64,000 nt of DNA from Taxillus chinensis (taxonomy: Eukaryota; Streptophyta; Magnoliopsida; Santalales; Loranthaceae), in the NCBI GenBank assembly GCA_023512835.1, contig CM042090.1, positions 12,741,343 through 12,805,342 on the forward strand, given 5' to 3'. Shown here one piece after another: positions 49,495-60,856 of the stretch (positions within the stretch are counted from its first letter, which is position 1; each line of letters starts with the position of its first letter). The notes beneath the pieces are model-generated. The model did no database searches, had not been told where the DNA came from, and was given only the letters and a program-made list of their open reading frames with translations. The translations under genes and the position numbers were made by a program.

Positions 49495-51450
49495 AAATTA
49501 ATTTTAGTATATTTATATTATTCAAATATTATTAAAATTAAGAAATAGGAATATTCACTAAGAAGTACTTCAAAAGAATATTTATTTTATCTTTATTTCA
49601 CTATTTCAACTTTAATACTCATTTTAATTTTATCTTTATCTTGATTAGAATAATACTTTTTAAAAAAAAAAAAATATCTCTCTATTAATACATGTGAAAA
49701 TAATGAAAAGTGAGAAAAGCTTAAAAATATTATAATATTAAATGAAAAGCGATTCTATTACCGAGAGAGAGTATTTTTAAAATATTTGTTTATTTTAAAA
49801 AAATTAATATAATACTATTTGACTTTATATATTTAAATTAATTAATTAAAACTTTTGATAACCCAAATTTAGTGCCTATAATGCAAGCGGTTATGCATCT
49901 AATTCAATTTAATGTGTCCTAAGGTAATCTTAGTGACCTTAAGGTAATCAAGGACATTTATTGTACGTGGTTATGCAATATGACATGCTCATGGTGAGTT
50001 GTTTCAAATGATTTATTGGTGAGGTGTTGTAGGTATTTCCCTAACGGATAACGATGGACTCAGATCAAATCTCGTTTGCTAGCCATCACGAGTGTTATCG
50101 TCGTCAAGAGAGTATGCCACTTCCATCATCACGTCATTTAGTCGACATCGCTACAGCTCAGATCTGCTGCAGAAGCTGTCTTTGGGGCAAAAATGGCACA
50201 GGAAAAGAGAGAATTACAGTGTGTTTGCATTATACACATTGTGTTTATATATATATATATATGTCATATCAAACAATCTAGCACTAAATTGAATAAGATA
50301 TTCATCGATATGATAGCAATCACGTATAATAATAACCAATGCTTACCTCACCCACGAGGCAAGACATGGCCATCAATATCGAAAGAAAAAGGACCATTGG
50401 CGGCGCAAGGGGACAGCAAATGTTCGCAGCAATCTGTATGTTCACCCAAACAAAACAACATATTTATAAATACAATTAAAAAGAAAAAGAAAATACAGCG
50501 AGGAGGAAAACAACACATACGAAGTCCGTCCAACTCAAACCGTTCATATTCTTCAGAACTTGAATCTCAGAAAAGGCATATTGGATGCATCTTTTCGCCA
50601 TATAATATTAAAAATTAAAAATTAAAAAGTAGAAGGTTAGTGAAAATAATTGGAGCCAATGTGTTGATGAGGAAATTATAATAATTAATGCATATATAAT
50701 TTTTTTTTTAAAGGAGATGGGAAAACTACCTGCCAAAGGTACGGAAAGGCCAATACAAGGTAAACAAGGGTCAATACATAAATTTCATTGCTGAAACCTC
50801 ACGAGACTTGAATCGTTTAGCTAAAGCCCGCCAAGGCCCCAAAAAAGACATATTGATTGATTCCAAAGAGTTAGATTGATTTTTTTTCTTCTATGGAAGA
50901 GATCGAGCCGACCCATGTATTGGGATAAAAAAAAGAATGAGAAAGCGTCATATATAAATGGAAACAAAGTGATTTTTTAAAGATGGGATATATTTAAAAT
51001 TTGAAACGGCGTCCAATTTGGGATTTGATTACCCGATATTGTAATTCATTGAACTATATATATCTAGTTTGATTTTTTTGGGAGATACGGCTACATATTT
51101 AGATTTTTTTTGCGGGTCGTTTGATTTTATCTTATTTCTAGTTTCTACAATATTCATTTCTAATGCAATATTTGATTTGGGTGAGATTTGGTTTCTGCAT
51201 TTTAATCGATTCTTATGATATCAACTTTTAAAAAATTTGGTTGCCCATTTTTGTTGCTTTGAAGGACTCGTTCAGCATCATTGGGCAATCAATCGACATT
51301 TAAAACTCCTGCAATATATCAACACGGTAACGTTTTGATTAAAAATAACAGCTTGGCATATTAGAATTTTAGTTGATAATACCCTAATGTTGATTTATTT
51401 TTTCCTTAACTATAATTTTACTCGATTTATTCTTTCTTTTCATTTATTTT
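49495..51450. repeat. Long module (contains R1 copy 3), mate 58735-60690
   Basis: About 1.95 kb is colinear with 58735-60690. It runs from an AT-rich start, through AGATCTCGTTTGCTAGCCAT-type sequence (plus frame DQISFASHHE...), a minus-strand exon-like block (50348-50440), a second one (50520-50600), and then the R1 sequence to TTTACTCGATTTATTCTTTC. The plus-strand block 50053-50225 is open in one frame that includes LLQKLSLGQKWHRKREN. No family is recognised. Confidence 0.8.
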
Positions 51451-51571
51451 TAGTTGATGCCGCAAGAGATTTTACTTTTTCTCAGTTTGGTATATGTTTT
51501 TAGTTTTCTGTTATTAAAAACTGTATTCCAAAACATTAAATTTGAAGCTTAGTAGGTATTTGAAGCTTAGT

Positions 51572-52578
51572 TAGAACATCTCCGGTCTTTATCAGCAAAA
51601 ATTAAAAGCTAAAGCAATATTTAACTTGCTACAGTAACGTTTTGGCTAGTGATGCTCCAATCTTGTTTCATCTATTTTTTTCCTAAATTATTATTTTACC
51701 CAGTATACCCTTTAAGTTTAATTCCATGAACTATCATCGCAGAATAGCTTTGCTGGGCAGCCGTCACATGGGGGAAGGGGAAGCGAACCAGCCCGAGCGG
51801 CCGCGAGGGCCTCGTCGGCATGGGCATAGAGGAGAAGGTCGGGGAGGGATAGGAGCTTGGAGATGAGGAGGGGGTCGTCGGCAGCGACCTCCAGCCACAA
51901 CCACAGGCCCATCACCTGTATGGTGTCGCTGGCACACAAGCCACGAGAAAAGGTTCCAGTCGATGGAGTGGAAGAGGTTGAAGTCCTCTTGGCTAACTAC
52001 CACGCCATGAACTGCCATCGTCGGGAGAGGGACGCAAGGGGCAAAGGGCAACGCAAGCAGGGCTGGATCGCGGCTGTTGGAGGCAACGTTGATGTCATTC
52101 TCCTTGAGGGCGGGGGAGGGGGCGACGTGGGAGGCCGCTGCTGGACGGGATCGCCGTTGGGGAAGCAGGCGCTGGGGAGACCACCGTTGGACGGGATCGC
52201 GACTGGGGAAGCAGTTGCTGGGGAGGCCGCCCCTGAATGGATCGTAGCTAGGGAGGCCGCCGCTGGAGGGGAGTGCGGCTAGGGAAGCCGTCGCCGGAGT
52301 CACTGACGTTGCAGAGGAAGTCGCCGCTGGAGCCGTTTAGGGGGGGGGGGGAAGCGTGTGGGAGGGAAGTAAAAAGGAGGCCTGGTCAAGGTTAAGTTTG
52401 TAATTTTGAAATAGGATTAGAATAAAAGCTCTGCTGGCATCCTTAGCAATAGCAAAAGCTAAAGCCATATTTACCTTTTCTTTTTGCTTTTGCTGGTGGT
52501 TTGCCTAATGGATTGGAAAGAGTTTTTAGCCAAATATACATTTGGCTTTTGCTTTTACTAATAGATTGGAGATGCTCT
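51572..52578. mobile_element. Pack-MULE-like element carrying a captured gene fragment
   Basis: The ends AGAACATCTCCGGTC and, in reverse, AGAGCATCTCCAATC form inverted repeats of the type seen in Mutator-like elements. Their subterminal parts share AGCAAAA...AAAGCTAAAGC words. The core (51730-52340) is GC-rich. On the minus strand it encodes MAVHGVVVSQEDFNLFHSID, WNLFS and, after a frame change, IQVMGLWLWLE and later LPDLLLYAHADEAL. This resembles a plant-specific uncharacterised family with an FHxxDRxLYxxLV...MQVMALWLWLE block, from memory. A G10 run sits near 52338. No clear target duplication was found. Confidence 0.5.
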
Positions 52579-53094
52579 TATTCGGAATGTCTCCTTATTT
52601 GCCTAAATTTAAAGCTTAACTCATTTTCTCCTTTCACACATGAATTTATATAAGTTTTATTTATTTATTTCTTACGTATTTTTCTGAATTTATATAACCA
52701 TTTGACTGGAAATGTTTGAATTGCCAATGTTAAGTTTTACCGTTGAAAAAAACTATAACCAACACAACTCTATGGAAATATCAAGGTTGTTTTATTATTA
52801 TTTTTTTTATAGCTAGAGATGCTAAAAGTGAATGAGATTCTAGCCTAGAGTGGCATAATCATATATATGTTTTTAAAAAAGTAATGATTTGCTTTGGATA
52901 AGGAGGCAACTTTAGTTTATACTTTTAGTGGTTAGTTGTAATATTTGAACAATTGTTAGTGGGTTTAGTTTGATATATTGGAATACAGGGTTGTGATAGG
53001 TTTGAATGGTTGCATTTGATTTTATTGGATTTCGAGACAGCGATATTTTTTAATAATACATGATAAAAATTATCACACAGATTCAATCTCAAAT
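52579..53094. other. AT-rich spacer, no gene
   Basis: No motif or plausible coding frame seen. Confidence 0.5.
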
Positions 53095-54690
53095 TTCTTA
53101 GTGATGGTTCTAACTCGTGTGACATTAAAGGCAAGTAATGGTCATTTGGTTGATGACCCAAGCATATGTGATTTGCAATTATATGAATCATGTATCATCA
53201 AATAACATTTTGAACCTTGGATGGATTAGGATTTTTCCTAATTACCTAAAGAATATGATTTTAAAGTTTGTTGATATATGGAACTATTTTTAAATTTTGA
53301 AAAAGTATAATTTAAATTTAAATTTTATATTTTAATTTATGATTTCCTTAATGCTGCGTAATAAAAATTGTCACACATGATTCAATGTATAATTTGTAAA
53401 TTAAACCAAACATAATATATTAAATAAAGTATATTATATTTTAATACTATAAAAACATAAATTAAAACAATAAATCATATGAAAAGTGGTCGCCCTTCTT
53501 TACTTTTCTTTTCATCACCCTTCAAATTAATTTTAGTATCATCATTGCTCCTGTCATGTGAAAACCTTTTGTTAGAATTATATAGAATTATAAAGAAAAA
53601 TATGATCACGATATTTGAATGGAAATTAACAAAAATACACAAATATATAGTATAAAAATCTTTTATTGAAGTCAATGTGCATATAATGTTAAAAATATTA
53701 GATAAGATGCTAGAGAATAATTTAAAAAACATATTATTCTCAATCAATAAAAATTAAGCAAAAATAAATTTTTATTAGTTTTTTTATAATATTCTTCTAA
53801 GAAACTTTCAAAATGTGAAAACTAAAATATAAATTCAATTAAATATCTTAGGAGCAAAATATAGATCTAGTTATGTTCATGAAGCTTTTTATTGGCTTAT
53901 TGAATGCTTACATTTTAGTAACATAATTAAAAAATAGCCTAATTAACAAAAGCATATAATAACATGATGTTACAAAAACAATAATATCAATAAGTAATAG
54001 TGAATTTTTTTATGTAAAACTTATAATATAAAAAAAATAGAAAATTAGCAATAATAGAAAATTCAATAATAACATTTGGACAAATATTGAAACGAACAAC
54101 AAAAAAACTCACAAAGCGAGAATTTAACCTAAAAAAAAACTTACAAAAGAAAACAAAAAGTAATGCATATAACACTAATTAAAAATCAAGATTAACATGA
54201 TAGTTCAACAAAAAAAATGCGTTATTGAATATTATTGATGAAAATTATGATTGTCTTATACAATTTATTTACTTCTATAAAAAATGCCTGAAATTTATTA
54301 TAATAATTCAAGATCGGGAAAAAAAGGGGAGAAAATTCTAATAAAAACAAAAACAAAAAATTAATTAGAACTTCTTAGTGCACAAACATGCATAATTAAA
54401 CAAAGTAAACAACTTTTAGAAATAAGCTTACTTGTATGGATAGTTTGAGTGTATGTGTGATCATTGGAGGACCAAAAATCTGATGAATAAAGTTTTGTTA
54501 GGTTGTCTAAATTTAAAAGAATAGGTTAATAAACTTATCAATATAACAACAAGAAGAAAAGGATAAATTTGATATGGGGTGACATATTATGAGATTAATT
54601 AAAATGATTATTTGTTGTATATTAAAAAATAATTTTATATATTTTCAATTATCCTTAATAAATATAGTAATGATCAACAATTAAAATAAA
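53095..54690. repeat. Module R2, copy 1 (mate 57020-58540)
   Basis: About 1.5 kb, very AT-rich, colinear with 57020-58540. It starts at ACTCGTGTGACATT(A/C)AAGGC and ends after TTCAATTATCCTTAA. Landmarks are AAAGTGGTCGCCCTTC, GAATGGAAATTAACAAAAAT and TAGCCTAATTAACAAAAGCA. Parts recur at 44215-44400 and 48256-48310. There is no coding frame. Confidence 0.85.
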
Positions 54691-55680
54691 TTGGATCCAC
54701 AATCTAACAATAAATTGGATAAGATATTCATCAATACGAACTTGATAGCAATCAAGTATACTAATAACTAATGCTTACCTCGCCTAAGAGGAAAATGAAG
54801 CCCGTCATAATCGCAAGAAAAAGGCATAGTGGCGGCACAATAAGGGGACAGATAGTGCTTGCGGCAATCTGGATGTTCACCCAAACAAAATATAACATAT
54901 TTATAAATACAATTAAAAAGAAAAAGAAAATCGTGATATAACAAGAAATTAATACAGCGAGGAGGAAAACAACACAAACCAAGTCCATCCAACTCCAACC
55001 GTCCATTTTCTTCACAAGTAGGATCTGAGAAAAGACATATTGGATGCATCTTTTCGCCATATAATATTAATTAAATAACATAAAAATTAAAAAGTAAAAG
55101 GTTAGTGAAAATAATTGGAGCCAATGTGATGATGAGAAAATTATAATAATTAATGCATATATAATTATTTTTTTTTAAAAGGAGATGGGAAAACTACCTG
55201 CCAAAGGTACGGAAAGGCCAATACAAGGTAAAGAAGGGCCAATACATAAATTTCATTGCTGAAACGGCACGAGCCTTGAATCGTTTAGCTAAAGCCCGCC
55301 AAGGCTTGAATTTTTTCTTTCCTGAAGACTTCAAAAAAAAAAAAAAAAAAAAAAAAAAAAACAAGACTTCAAAATTCCACCCAAAAAAGACATATTGATT
55401 GATTTTTTGTTTTCTTCTATGGAAGAGAGCCGACCCATTTATTGGGATAAGAAAAGATTGAGACAGCGTCACATATAAATGGAAACAAATTGATTTTTTA
55501 AAGATGTGATATATCATTACTTCAATTCGAAATTCGAAATGGCGTCGAATTTGGGATTTGAGTACCGGATTGTAATTGAACTACAAAAATTATTGATTAT
55601 ACATATATATATAGTTCGGGAGATACGGCTACATATTTAGATTTTTTCCCTGATCGTTTGATTTTATCTTATTTCTTAGA
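54691..55680. repeat. Module R1, copy 4, with preceding exon-like blocks
   Basis: 54760-55060 holds the best-preserved minus-strand pair of short exon-like blocks (MHPICLFSDPTCEENGRLEL, then CRKHYLSPYCAATMPFSC). These are followed by R1 sequence to 55680, including an A31-type run near 55330-55360. The copy stops at TTATTTCTTA, where an NLR fragment begins. Confidence 0.8.
54768..55049 (-). other. Putative two-exon short ORF, conserved in module copies
   Basis: On the minus strand, exon a encodes MHPICLFSDPTCEENGRLEL-DGL and ends at a GT donor (CTTG|GTTTGT). An intron of about 95 bp ends in a CAG acceptor. Exon b reads CRKHYLSPYCAATMPFSCDY and on to the donor near 54781 (G|GTAAGC). The copies near 50340-50600 and 59400-59640 keep the same exon layout and splice sites but have stops or altered residues. 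No family is recognised. It may be the 5' end of a gene whose remainder was lost, or a chance frame in a repeat. Confidence 0.3.
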
Positions 55681-55683
55681 CGG

Positions 55684-56478
55684 ATGGATATACGGAATTG
55701 TAAGAATGTGGAGTCGTTAGTAGTAGACCGTCGTCTCAAGTTTCTGTTGATACAAGGCTGCCAAAATCTGGGGGATCTGTCCATCTCCTCTCTCCTCCAC
55801 CACCTCACCGCTCTTGAATATTTGAATATTTGTGGTTGGCCTGCTGGTCTCCTTTCCATTCAACAGGGACAGGGTGGCCCAAACCCAAACTCACTCCCCC
55901 CCCAACTTACGCACTTTTACTATTGAGGGCGATGCCGGCCCTTCAGTGACGCCCAATGACGAGCAGCTCTTCAGTGTTCCCGGAGGCCTTTCGAAACCTC
56001 ACCTCTCTAAGATCTATTTATCAGGGATTGCCCAGGTTTGACCTCCATCCCAGACCAGTTGCTGCTTCCATCGCTTGGCTCTTTAGTCATCAGTGATTGC
56101 CCAGGTTTGACATCCATCCCAGACCAGTTGCCGCTTCCATTGCTTCGCTCTTTAGAAATCAGTGATTGCCCAGGTTTGACATCCATCCCAGACCAGTTGC
56201 TGCTTTCATCGCTTCGCTCTTTAGTCATCATAAATTGCCCAGGTTTGACATCCATCCCAGACCAGTTCTTGCTTCCATCGCTTCGCTCTTTATCCATCAT
56301 AAACTGCCCGGGTTTGACATCCATCCCACACCAGTGGCTGCTTCCATCGCTTCACGGTTTAGAAATCGGTGGTTGTCCGCTGTTGGCTCACGAATTCGCA
56401 AAGGGGAAAGGACGATATTGGCCCAAAGTCAAGTTCATTCCCGCAGTCCGGATCGATGATCGTTTCATATTTGATTGA
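55684..56478 (+). pseudogene. NLR 3' fragment with five terminal LRR units
   Basis: Begins in the LRR region (NCKNVESLVV), then is rearranged. It has lost about 35 codons after LVV, has a frame change in a C8 run near 55900, and has lost a block after FSV (near 55980). It then runs cleanly as five units of the form LTSIPDQLLLPSLxSLxIxxCPG and ends with FIPAVRIDDRFIFD as in NLR1. It is a dead copy but keeps the most units of the terminal repeat in this window. Confidence 0.9.
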
Positions 56479-56506
56479 CCGAACCGAGGATGTGTCAATT
56501 TTATTT

Positions 56507-57000
56507 AATAAATGCTTTCCGCACTCGCACTCGCACCAAATTAGTAACACGAAGCAGAAAAATCCCAACAACCTGCAAGTCGCGGAGATATTTCTGTCGG
56601 CGTCCGTGCAGGTGCTGTTCGACAAGCTGGCTTCTCGCCAGCTGCTCGAATTCAACGCGACGAGGAATCCGCCCCCGTCTCAAGAAGTTGGAAGCAAATC
56701 TTAAAATGATCACCAAAGTGATTACTGCTGAGAAGGGCAATTCTAGGTACAATCTGGATGGGTAATCTTTGGATAAACGTGACGATGGAGCAGCTTATCA
56801 ATTCATCGGAGGGATTAAAAAAAAAAAGATCATAGCCGTTCAATTCCTCACGGTTACGCAAAAATACTTATACACATATTTATTCTGCTGAAAATATGCT
56901 GTTTTGAGGGTTGATGAGTGGTTGGAGGAAGTTCAGGGCTTACGATGCCAAGGACTTCTTGGATTGAAGTCAACACCAGGGCTATGCAGTGCAGCTGCTT
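56507..57000 (+). pseudogene. NLR 5' fragment (leader and coiled-coil start) fused to the preceding 3' end
   Basis: AATAAA (56507-56512) of the upstream fragment runs straight into NLR leader sequence (GCACTCGCACTCGCACC at about 56521). A coiled-coil start follows in which the ATG is replaced (CTGCAAGTC...). The frame VAEIFLSASVQVLFDKLASR matches NLR1/NLR2, then breaks. The homology is interrupted at about 56728-56885 by an insertion and resumes with GCTGAAAATATGCTGTTTT and a frame-broken EEW/AYDAKDFLD region to about 56990. NB-ARC is absent. Confidence 0.85.
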
Positions 57001-57019
57001 ATGATTATTGATTTTAGTT

Positions 57020-58540
57020 GGACGGTCCTGACTCGTGTGACATTCAAGGCAAGTAATGGTCATTTGGTTTATAGATAATACGAGTTATGTATCATCAAAT
57101 AACTTTTTGAACTGGATGAAATGGATTTTTCCTAATTTCTTAATTAGTTACGCGCGCTAGAACTATTTTTAAAATTTGAAAAAGAATAACTGAAATATAT
57201 TTTATATTTTAATTTATGCTTTACTTAATGCATAAATAGTACATGATAAAAATTGTCATTTGTCACACATGATGCAATGACAAATTTGTAAATTAAACGA
57301 AACATAATATATTAACTAAAGTATATTATATTTTAATACTATAAAAATATAAATTAAAACAATAAATCATATGAAAAGTGGTCGCCCTTCTTTTCTTTTA
57401 TTTTAGTATGATCATTGCTCCTGTCATATAAAAACTTTTAGTTAGAATTGTATGGAATTATAAAGAAAAATATGAGCATGACATTTGAATGGAAATTAAC
57501 AAAAATACACAAATATATAGTATAAAAACCTTTCTTAAAGTCAATGTACATATAATATTAAAAATATTAGATAAGATGCTACCGAATAATTTGAAATAAC
57601 ATATTAATCTCAATCAATAAAAATTAAGCAGAAAGAAATTTTTATTAGTTTCCTAAAAAATTAGTTTTTTATAATATTCTTCTAATAAACTTTCAAAATA
57701 TGAAAACTAAAATATAAATTCAATTAAATATCTAAAGAGCAAAATATTGATCTAATTGCGTTCATGAAGCTTTTCATTGGCTAATTGAATGCTTACATTC
57801 TAGTTACATAATTAAAAAATAGCCTAATTAACAAAAGCAAAAAATAACATGATGTTACAAAAATGATAATTAGTGAAAACATTTATATATCAAACTATAA
57901 TATTAAAAAAAATCAATAACAAATTTTGGACAAACATTGAAACAACAACAAAAAAAAAACTTACAAAGACGAGAATTTAACATGAAAAAAACTTACAAAA
58001 GAAAACAACAAAATAATGCATATAACACTAATTAAAAACCAAAATTAATATGATAGTTCAACAAAAAAATGCATTATTGAATATTATTGATGGAAATTAT
58101 GATTGTTTCATACAATTTGTTCACTTCTAAAACTAAATTGCCTAAAATTTATTATAATATATGAAGATCAGGGAAAAAAGAGATGAGAAAATTCTAATAA
58201 AAACAAAAGTAAAAAATTAATTAGAACTTATTAGTGTACAAACATACATAATTAAACAATGTAAATAACTTTTAGAATAAGCTTACTTGTATGGATCGTT
58301 TGAGTGTATATTTGATTACTGGATGACTAATAACCTAATGAATGTAAATTTTGTTAAGCTATTTAGATTTAAAAGAATAGGTTAATAAGCTTATTAATAT
58401 AACAAGAATGAAAAAAAAGAGACAAATTTGATATAGGATGACATATATTATGAAATTGATAAAAATGATTATTTGTTGTTTATTAAGAAAAGTTTTATAT
58501 ATGTTCAATTATCCTTAACAAATATAGTAATGATCAATAC
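57020..58540. repeat. Module R2, copy 2
   Basis: Mate of 53095-54690, with many small indels. It directly follows the truncated NLR 5' fragment. Confidence 0.85.
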
Positions 58541-58734
58541 TAAAAACTATCAGAAACTCTAATAAAAACATGAAAATTTATGATTTATAAAACATAAGTT
58601 CAATAAAAAAATTAGTGCAACATTCCATTATACTGTCACCATAACACTTAAGCATAGATGATAAGCACTACAATTAAATATTTGTTTAGCAACAAATCCT
58701 TTAAACTATCATTAAGAGAGTATATTTATATTAT
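58541..58734. other. Short spacer, nothing seen
   Basis: AT-rich, no feature. Confidence 0.4.
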
Positions 58735-60690
58735 TTAAATATTAATAAAATTAAGAAATAAAAATATTAACTAAGAGCAACTCCAAAAGAATTTTTATTT
58801 TATCTTTACATTTGAAGAATATTTTTATTTATTTCACTATTTCAACTCCAATACTCATCTCAATTTTATCTTTATTTTGATTAAAATATTATTTTAATTT
58901 TTGAAAATATTTTTTATTAATACATGTAAAAATATAAAAAATAAAAATAAAATAAAATAATATTATAATATTAAACGAAGAGCGACTTTATCACCTTTCC
59001 AGATAAAGAGGTAAATTTTCATCTTGACATATAATAAAAAATTAATATAATATTAATTGACTTCGTATATTTGAATAAATTAAAAAAATCCCTATTCATA
59101 ACGAAGGATCATGATTGAGACAGATCAGATCTCGTTCCCTAGCCATTGTGAGTTTTTGTCGTCGTTGAGAGAGCATGCCACTTCCATCATCATAACATTA
59201 ATTAGTCAACATTGTTGTGGCTCAGATATGCACAAGCTGTCTTTGGGGTAAAAATGGCTCAGGAAAAAAAAAGAATTAAGTGTGTGTTTGTATCATACAC
59301 ATTGTTTATATATATATAATCACATCAAACCATCTAATGGATAAGATATTCAACGAACGTGATAGCAATCAAGTATAATAATAATCAATGCTTATCTAAC
59401 CCACGAGGCAAGACAAGGCCCTTATAATCGAAAGAAAAAGGACTGTTGCCTGCACAAAAGGGACAGAAAATGTTAGCGGCAAACTGTATGTTCAACCAAA
59501 CAAAAAACAACATATTTATAAATACAACTAAAAAGAAAAAGAATACATACGAAGCCCGTCCAACTCCAAGTCCAACCCTCTATTTTCTTCAGAACTAGGA
59601 GCTGAGAAAAGACATATTGGATGCATCTTTTCGCCATATATATAATAATAATTAAACAACATAAGAATTAAAAAGTAGAAGGTTGGTGAAAATAATTGGA
59701 GCCAATGTGATGATGAGGAAATTATAATAATGAATGTATATATAAATGTTTTAAAAAAAGGAGATGGAAAAACTACGCACTAAAGGTACCGAAGGGCCAA
59801 TACAAGGTAAAAAAAAAGGGTCAATATATAAATTTCATTGCTGAATTTTTTCTTTCCCGAGGATGAAGACTTCAAAATTCCACCCAAAAAAAACATTGAT
59901 CGATCTCCAAATGGACTTGGATTCACGGGTGAGCACCGTCAGCTCACCACCGTGACGAGCTAAATTAATTTATTAAAATTTAGATTTTCTTTTAATTAAA
60001 ATTGCACAAAAATTAACCGTTAGATCGTCTTTAAATTTTACAAGCATGATATATATTACATGAATATTCAATCTAACGGTTGATTTTTAAAACAAATATC
60101 AATAAAACCCGAGATAAGTCAGCTCACTACGGTAGTGAGTTGACGGTACCCACCAGCGAATTCAAGTCCATCTCAAAAGAGTTAGATTGATTTTTTTTTT
60201 CATGGAAGAGAGCCGACCCATATATTGGGATTAAAAAAATAATGAGAAAGTGTCACATATAAATGGAAACAAAGTGATTTTTTAAAGATGGGATATATCA
60301 TTACTTCAATTCAAAATTTGAAACGGCGTCCACTTTGGGTTGAGTACCGGATTGTGATTGTTTTTTCCTGATCGTTTGATTTTTTCTTATTTCACGATTC
60401 TATATTCATTTATAATGCAAGATTTGGGTGAGATTTGGTTTCTGCATTTCAATTGATTCTTATGATATCAACTTTTAAAAAATTAGGTTGCCCATTTTTG
60501 TTGCTTTGAAGGACTCGTTCAGCATCATAAGTCAATCAATCGACATTTAAAACTCCTGCAATATATCAACACGGTAACGTTTTGATTAAAAATAACAGCG
60601 TGGTATATTAGAATTTTAGTTAATAATACCCTGATTTATTTTTTCCTTGACTATGATTTTACTCGATTTATTCTTTCTGTTCATTTTTTT
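58735..60690. repeat. Long module (contains R1 copy 5), mate 49495-51450
   Basis: Colinear with 49495-51450, apart from a 259-bp insertion at 59912-60170 and small indels. It ends at TTTACTCGATTTATTCTTTC. Confidence 0.8.
59912..60170. mobile_element. Small TIR element (259 bp) with paralogous empty site
   Basis: The ends are TGGACTTGGATTCACGGGTG and, in reverse, TGGACTTGAATTCGCTGGTG. The flanks TCTCCAAA (59904-59911) and TCTCAAAA (60171-60178) look like an 8-bp duplication with one mismatch. The paralogous module copy near 50865 has the uninterrupted sequence ATTCCAAAGAGTTAGATTGA, an empty site. The interior is AT-rich and non-coding. TIR and duplication length suggest a hAT-like or other 8-9 bp TSD element. 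Confidence 0.8.
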
Positions 60691-60856
60691 CTTAAATAAA
60701 ACCCAAACATAAGTTTTGTCCATCACGCATCCAAAATTACAGGGAGGAGGGCGCTGCAGGGAGGAGGAGGCCTGGGGAGGAGGGACCGACGGGGGGAGGA
60801 ATGAGCCATGGGGAGGGGGGGACCGCCGCTGTCGCTGGAGAGAAGGGCGCTGCAGG
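60691..60856. other. G-rich stretch abutting the hAT element
   Basis: GGGAGGAGG words; GGGCGCTGCAGG occurs twice (60748 and 60845). Nothing coding. Confidence 0.4.
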
